A stretch of 10,411 bases of DNA from Chloroflexota bacterium. GTDB taxonomy: Bacteria; Chloroflexota; Anaerolineae; UBA4142. The position numbers and the translations under genes are program-made. The stretch covers positions 1 to 10,411 of the forward strand of contig JAMCRS010000024.1 of the NCBI GenBank assembly GCA_023380675.1, written 5' to 3'. Positions 1 to 7,014 of this stretch are shown one piece after another; the stretch's first letter is position 1, and every line of letters starts with the position of its first letter. The notes under the pieces are model-generated. The model made no database searches, had not been told where the DNA came from, and was given only the letters and a program-made list of their open reading frames with translations.

Positions 1-1175
1 ACTTTATCCATGGGCAGCATGTAGAGATATTCAAAGCAACGCGATTTCTTGCCGCCCATTTCGCCGCGCAGGTCGGCTTTGCGGACCACTTCGCCTTCGA
101 ACGCAGAGCCGTACGGGACGGGAATGGGCACTTCGGTCATTTTGATCTTGACGCCGCGCACTTCGATGCACTTTTGCACCAATTTCTCGGCGCGTTCCAG
201 GTCGTCCGCGCCTTCGATCTGGTCGAATGGCATGGAGATGACGTGCTCGTAGGAAGTGACGCCGGTGGGCAGGATCTGCGGAATGACGGTGTCCGCCACG
301 ACCGGAAAGCCATACGAGATCGCGCCGGCGGCGGTCGCATATTTCAGGTCGTCCACTTCGCCTAACGCGAGGACGAAGGCAAAGACGCGCGCCTTGTTGT
401 AGAGGAGGATTTCGCGGGACTGGCCGCCCTTCATTCCGCCGAAGGTCAGTGCGGAGCGAGTGGCGAAGCCGAGCGCGTAGATCGCCGAAAGGGTGTCGGT
501 GCCGAACGGCACGATGTACGTGTCGTAGCCCATCTCGACGCCCTCTTCCTGAAGCTGGTGAATGATGGACCGTCCGTTCACATTGCCGGCGAGGAAGATG
601 AGGATGTTGCGGCGCTGCAGCTCGCGAATGATCTTGACCGCGACCGCGTTCGATTTCGCGCAACCGACGATGGCGGCGAAGCCGGGCATGCGGCCGTCTA
701 CCAGTTGAATGCCCCACGACCGCAGCTGGATATCGTCGATCGGGCCGTTGAGGTGGCCGGCGCCGTCCCCTTTGCTGAATTCGGGGGAGGTGAAGGACGC
801 CTGCGCGAGCTGAAAGCCCTCCAGTTTTTCCGGCTGATCCCCGTAGAGATAGCGGAGCGCCATGAGCGATTCTTCCGCGAGCAGCGTCGCGACGCCGCTG
901 TCCAACGTTTCGCCCAGGTAAGGGGTCCAGCGCGATTGCGCCGGGACCGGATGCAGCAGCGACTTGATCTGCTCCATCACCGGCACCAGGTCGCCCAGCG
1001 TTTCGACTTTGCGGCCGGTCAGGCCGAGGATGGTCGGTAGAAAGTACGCGGTGTTGGGAAAGCCGACTTTGGCATCCGCGCTTTTCTCCTTCAGCGCCTT
1101 TTGCAGGAGCGCGTCTGTCTCACGCACGATGTTGTTCGCGCCGCGAATCGCAGACGTCGCAATGTAACGGGACAT
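1..1175 (-). CDS. acsB: Acetyl-CoA synthase (CODH/ACS alpha subunit), N-terminal part; cut by window edge
   Basis: Acetyl-CoA synthase joins CO, a methyl group from the corrinoid iron-sulfur protein and CoA at its nickel-iron-sulfur A-cluster; it acts in the cytoplasm in a complex with CO dehydrogenase. The visible 391 codons form one unbroken frame that I translated by eye. They match the bacterial long form: GFPNTAYFLP near residue 40, an ISYGFPVVAD segment, AFEGE at about 358-362 and EMGG at about 372-375, all with close counterparts in Moorella AcsB (about 729 residues). This covers the first domain, which forms the CO tunnel and CODH interface, and the start of the second. The A-cluster cysteines would lie beyond position 1 and cannot be checked. 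The ATG at 1175 has a perfect AAGGAGGT at 1182-1189, six bases upstream. It is the last gene seen in the run, 61 bases after the antiporter. Archaeal CdhC lacks this N-terminal domain, so the bacterial type is clear. Confidence 0.95.
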   Translation of the reverse strand, partial: MSRYIATSAIRGANNIVRETDALLQKALKEKSADAKVGFPNTAYFLPTILGLTGRKVETLGDLVPVMEQIKSLLHPVPAQSRWTPYLGETLDSGVATLLAEESLMALRYLYGDQPEKLEGFQLAQASFTSPEFSKGDGAGHLNGPIDDIQLRSWGIQLVDGRMPGFAAIVGCAKSNAVAVKIIRELQRRNILIFLAGNVNGRSIIHQLQEEGVEMGYDTYIVPFGTDTLSAIYALGFATRSALTFGGMKGGQSREILLYNKARVFAFVLALGEVDDLKYATAAGAISYGFPVVADTVIPQILPTGVTSYEHVISMPFDQIEGADDLERAEKLVQKCIEVRGVKIKMTEVPIPVPYGSAFEGEVVRKADLRGEMGGKKSRCFEYLYMLPMDK

Positions 1176-1227
1176 GGTCCTACCTCCTTATGGGGATGGC
1201 AATTTCCGTTTGGAATCGGCGGCGCCG

Positions 1228-1252
1228 CGCGTCGACCTACGACGTCGACGCG
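1228..1252 (-). other. Intercistronic hairpin over the antiporter stop codon
   Basis: There is a perfect 9-bp inverted repeat, CGCGTCGAC at 1228-1236 and GTCGACGCG at 1244-1252, with a 7-base loop. The antiporter TAG (1237-1239) lies in the loop. No T-tract follows on the minus strand, so a classical intrinsic terminator is unlikely; a processing, stability or partial-termination role before acsB is possible. The fold is seen; the role is inferred. Confidence 0.5.
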
Positions 1253-2598
1253 GAGCGGGATGCCGCCGCACTCGCCGTTCGATATCGTTTGGTTTGCGCC
1301 ATACGGGCGCGAACGTAGCGCAGGTCGCTCACAAGATGGATGTCGTTCCGATGCTTGACGAGCTCGATCACGGTCAGCAGACCGAACAGGCACGCCGTGA
1401 GCCACCGGGTGTCGTTCCACGCGGCATGGCCCAACAGCGGGAGCTGGTACGGAAACACGAATTGGAGCAGCCACAGGGAAAAGAGGCTGAGCGCATCCAG
1501 TCGCGTAAATCTTAGCTTGAGCAGCGTGGACCCTCCGTACAGCGTCATCATCACGGAGAGCAGGATCTCCTCCTGATGATGCCCGTCGAGCGGGATCGGC
1601 GCCCAGTGGCCCAGCGATGCCGAATAGGCCAGCGGAATGACCGCCATCAGCAGGGTCCATTGATTCACTTTGGACGAGATCAAGTTCATGAGTGCCATCG
1701 GCGCCAACCGAACGCTGCGAGCCCAATAGAATGCGGTGACCTTTTCCGGGAATTCGCTCAGGAACGGGGCCACCCACTGGATGAAGACGAACGCGCTGAC
1801 GCCAGTGACCAGCGCGATCGACTTTAAGCTCGCCAAAAAAGGCTCCGCCATCGCCCACATCGTCAGCCCGCCGACGAGGAACAGGCCCACCATCTTGAGA
1901 AATTGTTCCCGGCGCCGCGGGATCTCCGCGAGATAGCGCGGCATGGAGTAGAGGTCCTGCTTCCGTTCCGCCTCTTCTTCCGGCAGCTTTTGCAGCAAGA
2001 GCATGTAGGCGGCGAAGATCAGGACCAGCACCGCGGCGTCGCCGACGCTCAAAAACCCGCGCGCGAGGATGAAGAAAAAGTAGGCGCTGCTCGCCATCAA
2101 CACGAGCACCTCGATCAACGTCTCGCGCCGCAGCTCGATCTGCGTGATTCCGTGACCGGTCTTGATTCGATTGTAAATGTCGGCCGTGAAGAAAACCAGG
2201 GCCCAGCCGACGCCCATAAGGAGCCGGTTCGAGCCGGTAAAGTTCGCCATCATGAGATCGACCTCCTGGTGCCAAGCGATGGTCGCTTCGACCATAAATT
2301 CGGGCACGACCTGGAGGAGTGCGATGATGGCGATGGCCAGACCCTGGCTGACGACGAATTGGCCCGCTTCCGCTCCCCAACTGATGAGAATGGCGGCCAG
2401 GATGACGCCGCTGAAAGAGAGTCCCACCAGGACTCCGACGGCCGGGGCGAACAGGCGGACCGCCAGGGAAGCGGCAATGCAGTACGCGAACAACAGCCAG
2501 TAGCGGGTAACAATCTTGACGTTCTTGGGCGCCACCCGCGGCGCCGAGTCATTGCGGTGCGACGCCGAACCGACGTCGCACCGGGACGATCGAGTCAC
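1237..2598 (-). CDS. CaCA-superfamily cation antiporter (Na+/Ca2+-exchanger-like membrane protein)
   Basis: This is a polytopic inner-membrane protein of 453 residues. About ten or more hydrophobic segments surround a charged cytoplasmic-type loop near residues 205-232, rich in E, R and K. Two alpha-repeat-like motifs mark the CaCA fold: residues 76-130 with PE at 99-100 and NFTGSN at 119-124, and residues 278-325 with SEFPE at 281-285 and NLISSKVN at 305-312. In this family such acidic and asparagine residues bind the exchanged cations. The ion pair (Ca2+, Na+, K+ or H+) cannot be read from sequence. I chose the GTG at 2598, which overlaps the TAG of the acetyltransferase (TAGTG), so translation is probably coupled; GAGAAG upstream may serve as a weak SD. 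A GTG at 2535 is an alternative that would drop a polar N-terminus. The gene lies inside a CODH/ACS cluster, where an antiporter is not a standard member. Confidence 0.8.
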   Translation of the reverse strand: MTRSSRCDVGSASHRNDSAPRVAPKNVKIVTRYWLLFAYCIAASLAVRLFAPAVGVLVGLSFSGVILAAILISWGAEAGQFVVSQGLAIAIIALLQVVPEFMVEATIAWHQEVDLMMANFTGSNRLLMGVGWALVFFTADIYNRIKTGHGITQIELRRETLIEVLVLMASSAYFFFILARGFLSVGDAAVLVLIFAAYMLLLQKLPEEEAERKQDLYSMPRYLAEIPRRREQFLKMVGLFLVGGLTMWAMAEPFLASLKSIALVTGVSAFVFIQWVAPFLSEFPEKVTAFYWARSVRLAPMALMNLISSKVNQWTLLMAVIPLAYSASLGHWAPIPLDGHHQEEILLSVMMTLYGGSTLLKLRFTRLDALSLFSLWLLQFVFPYQLPLLGHAAWNDTRWLTACLFGLLTVIELVKHRNDIHLVSDLRYVRARMAQTKRYRTASAAASRSASTS

Positions 2599-3161
2599 TA
2601 GAATTCTTCTCGTTTTGGAGTCAGTCGTAGGATGAGGACGGCGATGTCGTGCGTCTCCCCGTCCGGCATCATGTAATAGTCGGGATACGTGGTGTGCAGT
2701 CCGAACCCGATCTGTTGAAACGCCTTGACGACGCTCACCTGGTCGGCGATGATCTCCGCCATGATCTGCTGAAGTCCGCACTTGCGGGCGACGTCGATTG
2801 CGGCGCGCAGCATCGCGGTGCCGAGACCGCGACGCCGGAATTCCTTCGAGAGAAAGATCCGGATGTCCGCGACGTGTCGCTCGGGTCCGCCGCGAAAGTG
2901 CAGGGTCGAGTCCCCGACGATTCGCTCATTGGACACGGCGACGAGCGGCAGGGTTTTGCGGTAGTCGAGTTTGTCCACCCAGGAGCCCACCAGTTCGAGA
3001 TTGCGCACGTCGCTCCGCATCAACTTGAGGTCTTCGCTTTCCAACGGCTCGAACAGCGCGATGAGCGCCGCTTTGTCTTCCGTCGTGAGCGGCCGGATGA
3101 GAATGCGCGTTCCGTCGGCGAGCATGACCACTTGACGATACTTGTTAATTTGGTCCAGCAT
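2598..3161 (-). CDS. GNAT-family N-acetyltransferase
   Basis: A 187-residue single-domain GNAT protein, predicted to move an acetyl group from acetyl-CoA to an amine; the substrate is unknown. The acetyl-CoA pyrophosphate-binding motif A is clear: FRRRGLGTAML at about 108-118, following a beta-strand of the form HVADIRIFL. Residues 140-155 (QVSVVKAFQQIGFG) match the usual C-terminal motif of the fold. The N-terminus, with DGTRILIRPL at 16-25, is typical of GNAT enzymes whose substrate is another protein or a small amine. The ATG at 3161 follows AGGAG with normal spacing; an in-frame extension to 3194 lacks an SD. The stop overlaps the antiporter GTG by one base, so the two are almost certainly co-translated. 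Its product sits in a cluster that makes acetyl-CoA, so control of pathway enzymes by lysine acetylation is a possible role, but that is inference. Confidence 0.88.
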   Translation of the reverse strand: MLDQINKYRQVVMLADGTRILIRPLTTEDKAALIALFEPLESEDLKLMRSDVRNLELVGSWVDKLDYRKTLPLVAVSNERIVGDSTLHFRGGPERHVADIRIFLSKEFRRRGLGTAMLRAAIDVARKCGLQQIMAEIIADQVSVVKAFQQIGFGLHTTYPDYYMMPDGETHDIAVLILRLTPKREEF

Positions 3162-3398
3162 AACGGCTCCTAATTCACGCACTGGGTAGCACAAGTCCCC
3201 GGTTGAGCTCAGCCGCTCGTCGGCGTCCGAGTCGTCTCGTCGCGAACGCCGAGATGGTCACCATTCCGCCGCGTTGCGGGGGGCCAAGCTTTCCAACTCG
3301 CGTCGACGCGATCTTCAGTGTCGACGCTCCCATGCTACAGGTTGGTGATCTGTGGAGCCTAGAGCGTGCGGACGGCACGTTCTGGCCTGCGTTCCAGT
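3162..3398. other. 237-base intergenic region between ferredoxin and acetyltransferase genes
   Basis: This is the longest gap in the minus-strand run. Short open frames exist on both strands (3175-3378 and 3203-3409) but have no convincing ribosome binding site and no recognisable product. It holds a hairpin at 3300-3327, a short palindrome ATGGTCACCAT at 3254-3264 and a weak 5-bp hairpin at 3366-3380 just after the ferredoxin stop. I found no convincing sigma70-type promoter, although the length leaves room for an internal one for the acetyltransferase, antiporter and acsB genes. Confidence 0.5.
3300..3327 (-). other. Intergenic hairpin with the same arms as the one at 1228-1252
   Basis: GCGTCGAC at 3300-3307 pairs with GTCGACGC at 3320-3327 across a 12-base loop. 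The eight-base arms are identical to those nested in the hairpin before acsB. There is no T-tract. GTCGAC is common in this GC-rich window, so the match may be chance. Confidence 0.35.
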
Positions 3399-3659
3399 CT
3401 ACTTTTTAAAGTGATCGCGATTTTTGGCGATGTACGACTGCCATTCTTCCTTCACGTCGGGCTCGGGAAAGATCGCGCTCACCGGGCATTCGGGCACGCA
3501 CGCGCCGCAGTCGATGCACGTCTCCGGATCGATGAACAGCTGGTCGACGCTCTCGAAATCGCCTTCGTCCTTCTTGGGATGAATGCAGTCGACCGGGCAG
3601 ACGTTCACGCACGCCGTGTCTTTGGTGTTGATGCAGGGTTCGGTGATGATGTAGGCCAC
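3399..3659 (-). CDS. 7Fe-type ferredoxin ([3Fe-4S][4Fe-4S])
   Basis: A small soluble electron carrier of 86 residues. The start MAYIITEPC and the end WQSYIAKNRDHFKK are hallmarks of the Bacillus/Thermus seven-iron ferredoxins. Eight cysteines lie at 9, 17, 21, 25, 48, 51, 54 and 58. By analogy with that family, C9, C17, C21 and C58 would hold a [3Fe-4S] cluster, and C25, C48, C51 and C54 a [4Fe-4S] cluster; the C-x7-C-x3-C spacing of the first set supports this. A stretch between the two cysteine groups (about residues 29-42, lysine/aspartate-rich) is longer than in the short relatives. The GTG start is set by GGAGGT seven bases upstream. It lies between the CO dehydrogenase and the rest of the cluster, so it is a likely electron partner of that enzyme; a dedicated pairing is inferred. 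Confidence 0.93.
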   Translation of the reverse strand: MAYIITEPCINTKDTACVNVCPVDCIHPKKDEGDFESVDQLFIDPETCIDCGACVPECPVSAIFPEPDVKEEWQSYIAKNRDHFKK

Positions 3660-3666
3660 TGCCATT

Positions 3667-3672
3667 ACCTCC
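3667..3672 (-). promoter_or_regulatory. Ribosome binding site that decides the ferredoxin start
   Basis: GGAGGT on the minus strand lies seven bases before the GTG at 3659 but only one base before an in-frame ATG at 3665. The spacing and the family's usual N-terminus (MAYxITEP) both favour GTG over the ATG, which would add two residues. Confidence 0.75.
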
Positions 3673-3735
3673 GCAAACAGCTTTCGAATCTGGCTACAGG
3701 CAAGAGCAGGGCACATCCTTGTGCCGCTGCTCCCG

Positions 3736-3763
3736 CGCGGCGGAACCTTTCGGCTCCGCCGCG
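3736..3763 (-). terminator. Strong GAAA-tetraloop hairpin after the CO dehydrogenase gene
   Basis: The minus-strand RNA would form a 12-bp GC-rich stem with one G-U pair, closed by a GAAA (GNRA) tetraloop at 3748-3751; arms are 3736-3747 and 3752-3763. It starts 13 bases past the CODH stop. No U-run follows, so full intrinsic termination is doubtful. Partial termination or protection of the upstream mRNA 3' end, giving different levels of CODH and ferredoxin, is the likelier use. Confidence 0.5.
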
Positions 3764-3776
3764 GTCTCTCCACCGT

Positions 3777-5786
3777 CTATTCGGCCGGCACCGGCGCGCC
3801 GTAGAGCGCCTCGTGACGCTTGTCCGCCGGCAGGGACAGGAGCGCGTTCATCTTGTCGTCGCCCGAATGGCCCCACTTGCTCGGGTCGTAGGGCGGCAGC
3901 TTGAGCGCGGCGCGCTTGGCGTCGATGTGCGCCAGCGACCGCCGGAGGATCTCGTTCGTGTCGGGCACGAATTCCATCTTGCCGCCCAGCATCTTTTCCC
4001 AGCCCTCGCTCATGATCCGGGTCACTTCTTCGCTGCTTTCGATCGGCGAATTGACGCCGAAGAGCACGTAGACGCCGGAAGCGGCAAAGTACGCGCCGAT
4101 CGACAGCGCTTTTTCGCTCATCCATTCCGGCGCGATGCCGACGCCGGGAATATCGCTGATGTCGTCTCCCAATCCTCCCTCGGACGCCATTTCGGCGAGG
4201 ACGGTGAGGATGCGCGAGTTGTCCACGCACGAGCCCATGTGGAGCACGGGGGGGATGCCGATCGCCTCGCACACTTCGCGCAGTCCCGGCCCGGCGTATT
4301 CCAGCGCGGCCTCGCCGAGGAGCAGCCCGTACTTGCCGCTCGCCAGCGCGCCGCAGCCGGTCTGAACGACCAACACGTCGTTCTTGAGGAATTCTTTTAC
4401 GATGTCGACGTGCCCCTGGTCGTGCGTCACGCGCGGATTGTTGCAGCCGACCACGCCCGCCACGCCGCGCAGGCGACCTGCCATGATGGCGTCGTTGAGC
4501 GGGCGGAAGGAGCCGCGGTAAACGCCGCCGAGCATGTAGCGGATGTACTCGTGCGAGAAACCGGGCACGAGGTCCGACATCTGCGTGGGGATCTGGGTCT
4601 GCTTTCGGTTCGGATAGTTATCGATCGCGAGCTTGACGATCTGCTTTGCGATGTCGAGCGCATGGTGCTCGTCGAATTCGATGTGCGTCGCGCCGGTGAT
4701 CTTGACCTTGGGAGACGTGGTGATGAACTTGGTATGGAACTTGGTCGACAGAGAGGAGAGGGACTGCATGATGCACTGTACGTCCACGACCATGGCTTCC
4801 ACAGCGCCGGTGATGATGGCGAGCTCCTGGTTGAGGTCGTTGCCGGCGCTCGGAATACCCTGCCGCATCAGCGTCTCGTTCGCGGTGCAGCAAATGCCGC
4901 ACAGATTGATTCCCTTGGCGCCCTTGGATTCAGCGTACTGGATCAGCTCGGGATCGGTGGACGCGCGCACGATCATCTCGGAGAGCGTCGGCTCGTGTCC
5001 GTGCACGATCACGTTGACCTCGTCGTCCTTGAGCACGCCGAGATTGACCTTGCTCACCAGCGGCGACGGCGTTCCAAAGAGGACGTCCGAAATGTCGGTC
5101 GCCATCATCGAGCCGCCCCAACCGTCCGAAAGCGCCGTCCGCAGGCCGCCAAGCAGAATGTGCTCCGCGTCCTGGTCGTCGCCCATGTGCGTGCGATGCA
5201 GGATGTCGACGATCTCACGGTCGACCCCGCGCGGCATCAAGCCGAGCTTGCGCCACAACTCGATCCGTTTTTTGGGCGCGCGGGCCAGGTATTTCAATTC
5301 GCCCTTCTGCCGACCGTAATCCTCCAAGGAGAGCTTGGCGATCTCTGCCGCGAGCTGGCGTGCGTCTTTGCCGTCCGGCTTGACGCCGTAATAGGCGGCG
5401 ATCGTCTGCAGCTTGGCCTGGTCGCGCAGCTCGTAGCCTTGCGCGGTATCTTCCGCGACGGCGAGCAGCGTAAAGGCCCTGTCGCGGCCGTGATCGCTGT
5501 GAGCGGCGGCTCCGGCGGCGATGTGGCGGGCCATGTTTCGGGCGGCGACCGTCGCGCGCGTGGCTCCACAGACGCCGACGGGGTCGGGATTGGCCTTGGT
5601 GGGCGTCAGGCGGCACGGGCCCATGTCGCACATCTGGCAGCAGGCCCCTTCCGAGCCGATCGGGCAGGGGGCCATCTTGGCCGCGCGGCTGAACGCGGTG
5701 GAATAACCCAGCTCGTCCGCGCGTTTTATCATTTCCGCAGCAGCGGGGTCGATCGTTTGGATCTTGGGGGCAGCTTCCCTTGCCAT
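3777..5786 (-). CDS. acsA: Nickel carbon monoxide dehydrogenase, catalytic (beta) subunit
   Basis: This enzyme interconverts CO2 and CO at a Ni-Fe-S C-cluster and supplies CO to acetyl-CoA synthase; it is a cytoplasmic homodimer. The 669 residues match the family length (about 635-675). Metal ligands are in place: C41 and C49 for the dimer-bridging D-cluster; C50, C53, C58 and C73 for the B-cluster; and for the C-cluster the HGHEP motif at 262-266, the GICC cysteines at 297-300, C338, C448 (GCNN), C478 (TGCGA) and C520 (MGSCVDNS). K559 in WMSEKA fits the catalytic lysine. The ATG at 5786 follows AAGGAGGAAAGC. Its position with acsB, fhs and ferredoxin points to the ACS-linked role rather than a stand-alone CO-oxidising CooS, though its N-terminal region is closer in style to CooS-type proteins than to Moorella AcsA, so cooS is an acceptable name. 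No cooC maturation gene is in the window. Confidence 0.97.
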   Translation of the reverse strand: MAREAAPKIQTIDPAAAEMIKRADELGYSTAFSRAAKMAPCPIGSEGACCQMCDMGPCRLTPTKANPDPVGVCGATRATVAARNMARHIAAGAAAHSDHGRDRAFTLLAVAEDTAQGYELRDQAKLQTIAAYYGVKPDGKDARQLAAEIAKLSLEDYGRQKGELKYLARAPKKRIELWRKLGLMPRGVDREIVDILHRTHMGDDQDAEHILLGGLRTALSDGWGGSMMATDISDVLFGTPSPLVSKVNLGVLKDDEVNVIVHGHEPTLSEMIVRASTDPELIQYAESKGAKGINLCGICCTANETLMRQGIPSAGNDLNQELAIITGAVEAMVVDVQCIMQSLSSLSTKFHTKFITTSPKVKITGATHIEFDEHHALDIAKQIVKLAIDNYPNRKQTQIPTQMSDLVPGFSHEYIRYMLGGVYRGSFRPLNDAIMAGRLRGVAGVVGCNNPRVTHDQGHVDIVKEFLKNDVLVVQTGCGALASGKYGLLLGEAALEYAGPGLREVCEAIGIPPVLHMGSCVDNSRILTVLAEMASEGGLGDDISDIPGVGIAPEWMSEKALSIGAYFAASGVYVLFGVNSPIESSEEVTRIMSEGWEKMLGGKMEFVPDTNEILRRSLAHIDAKRAALKLPPYDPSKWGHSGDDKMNALLSLPADKRHEALYGAPVPAE

Positions 5787-5825
5787 GCTTTCCTCCTTGG
5801 AACTATGGCTTGTCGAGTCGGCGGA

Positions 5826-6155
5826 TCAATATTTCCGAAACTCGCCGGACAATTGCAGGTCGACCTGACTCGTCTCGGTCGAGCGAACGCCCAGCTTTTC
5901 CCACGCCTTGTCCGGCGTCGCAAACGGCGACCGGGCCACGACCTCTTCCTGGCCGGGGGCATAGCCCGCGTCCGACAGGACTTGCACCAGCGCGGCCTCG
6001 GACGTCTTGGACTCGTCGAACGTGAGCGCGAGTTCTTTGAACGCGGAGCTCGCGGACACGCTCTCGACGCCCGAGATCGGCGTGAGCAGCCGCTTGACGT
6101 TCGTGACGTGGTGGTCCGCATACATCGGCGGGATGGTCAGGGTGAGTTTCTTCAC
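5826..6155 (-). CDS. Small HMA-fold (ferredoxin-like, heavy-metal-associated) protein lacking the CxxC metal site
   Basis: A 109-residue soluble protein. Residues 1-68 follow the heavy-metal-associated domain plan: a beta-strand KKLTLTIP, a loop, a helix VTNVKRLLTPI, then GVESVSASSAFKELALTFD and a second helix ending in DAGYAP, a typical HMA ending. Where metal chaperones have MxCxxC, this protein has M11-Y-A-D-H15-H16-V, and it contains no cysteine at all. The last 40 residues do not belong to the standard domain and I do not recognise them. The GTG at 6155 follows GGGAGGA with good spacing. The stop lies 39 bases before the CO dehydrogenase start, so the two are probably made together. A role in nickel handling, CODH assembly or protein contact is plausible from context, but a metal-binding function is not shown; His15/His16 are the only obvious candidate ligands. 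Confidence 0.75.
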   Translation of the reverse strand: MKKLTLTIPPMYADHHVTNVKRLLTPISGVESVSASSAFKELALTFDESKTSEAALVQVLSDAGYAPGQEEVVARSPFATPDKAWEKLGVRSTETSQVDLQLSGEFRKY

Positions 6156-6202
6156 GGTATCCTCCCTCGGATATCAGATTTGCCACTCGAATGGATAATG
6201 GC

Positions 6203-7000
6203 TCAGACGGCCGAATTCCGCGGCCGCCACTCTGGATTTTTGTCTTCTACGAGTCCGGTCGGACGGAAATAGTGCGTTTCGACGAAAGGCTTGACCGCAG
6301 CCGAGAATGCGTCGCGGCAAAGGTTGCCGCTGACGTGGAGCAGGGTGTCGTCATAATCCGGATCGACGCCCATCGACGCGAGACAGGGATAATGATGGTG
6401 CAACATACCGGCCTGGAACTCGGCGTCCGAGACCTTGACGCCGCGCATCCCCTCGGCCACAAAGCGCAGGCACCCGCACGTTGCATCGCGCTCTACAACA
6501 ACCCCGTCGATCGTGAGGGAATCCACATCGACGGTCGCCGATACGCGGGGCCGGCCAAAGTAACGGGCGAATTCGGCGATCAACGGAATCGCGTACTCGA
6601 CGCGAAGCCCGCGCAGGCTATAGCTGTTTTCGGTCAAGGAGCAAAAGGGCTTTGGGAAGACGCATTCGACGCCAACTTGTTTCATCCAGCCGGCCAGTTG
6701 ATTCATCAGTCCCCTGGGAAGCCATTCGACGCGGTCCACCGGCGCGATCATGGCTCGCGCGCCGGTCAGCCGGGCGACTTCCGGGAGCAGTTCCGCGATG
6801 CCCGGGTGCTCGCCGACGGCGAGAATCAAGTTCGCCGAAGGGAGCGAGGCCGGGAGGAAATCGCGCGGCTCGTCGACGACAATAGGAAAATGCGAGGGCG
6901 CGGTCCACGTTTCAACCGTCCACGTTTGTGGACCGTGCTCACGCAAGTTGCGGGCAAAACGGCGCCCGAATTCGCCCGAGACGACGGCGAGGATATCCAT
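6203..7000 (-). CDS. DUF166-family protein of unknown function
   Basis: A 265-residue protein that resembles the DUF166 family of anaerobic archaea and bacteria, sometimes labelled thymidylate-synthase-like without good support. The N-terminus (MDILAVVSGEFGRRFARNL) looks like the start of an alpha/beta domain. A middle region carries FPKPFCSL with C120. The C-terminal third holds the conserved-looking parts: TCGCLRFVAEGM with C175 and C177, and AGMLHHHYPCLASM with H201-H203 and C206, then DTLLHVSGNLC. The cysteines and histidines could bind a metal or cluster, but that is inference. There are no membrane segments or signal peptide. The ATG at 7000 has AAGGGA upstream. It lies 60 bases after fhs and 47 before the HMA-like gene, inside the Wood-Ljungdahl run, so a job in one-carbon or cofactor metabolism is likely. 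The function is unknown. Confidence 0.7.
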   Translation of the reverse strand: MDILAVVSGEFGRRFARNLREHGPQTWTVETWTAPSHFPIVVDEPRDFLPASLPSANLILAVGEHPGIAELLPEVARLTGARAMIAPVDRVEWLPRGLMNQLAGWMKQVGVECVFPKPFCSLTENSYSLRGLRVEYAIPLIAEFARYFGRPRVSATVDVDSLTIDGVVVERDATCGCLRFVAEGMRGVKVSDAEFQAGMLHHHYPCLASMGVDPDYDDTLLHVSGNLCRDAFSAAVKPFVETHYFRPTGLVEDKNPEWRPRNSAV

Positions 7001-7014
7001 CGAGTTTCCCTTAT

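Noticed and set aside
2220..2240. GGTTCGAGCC resembling a tRNA T-loop
   Set aside because: It lies within the antiporter coding frame and no cloverleaf arms flank it.
1091..2380. A 429-codon minus-strand frame overlapping the antiporter gene
   Set aside because: It lies in another frame of the antiporter, and only the antiporter frame gives membrane segments and alpha-repeats.
3175..3409. Short open frames in the ferredoxin-acetyltransferase gap
   Set aside because: They lack a convincing SD and recognisable product, and the plus-strand one runs into the ferredoxin 3' end.
3366..6272. A 968-codon open frame on the plus strand, opposite CODH, ferredoxin and the HMA-like gene
   Set aside because: Its product is Arg/His/Ala/Asp-rich with no recognisable domain and it is antisense to clear genes; it reflects GC-rich codon bias in the CODH gene.
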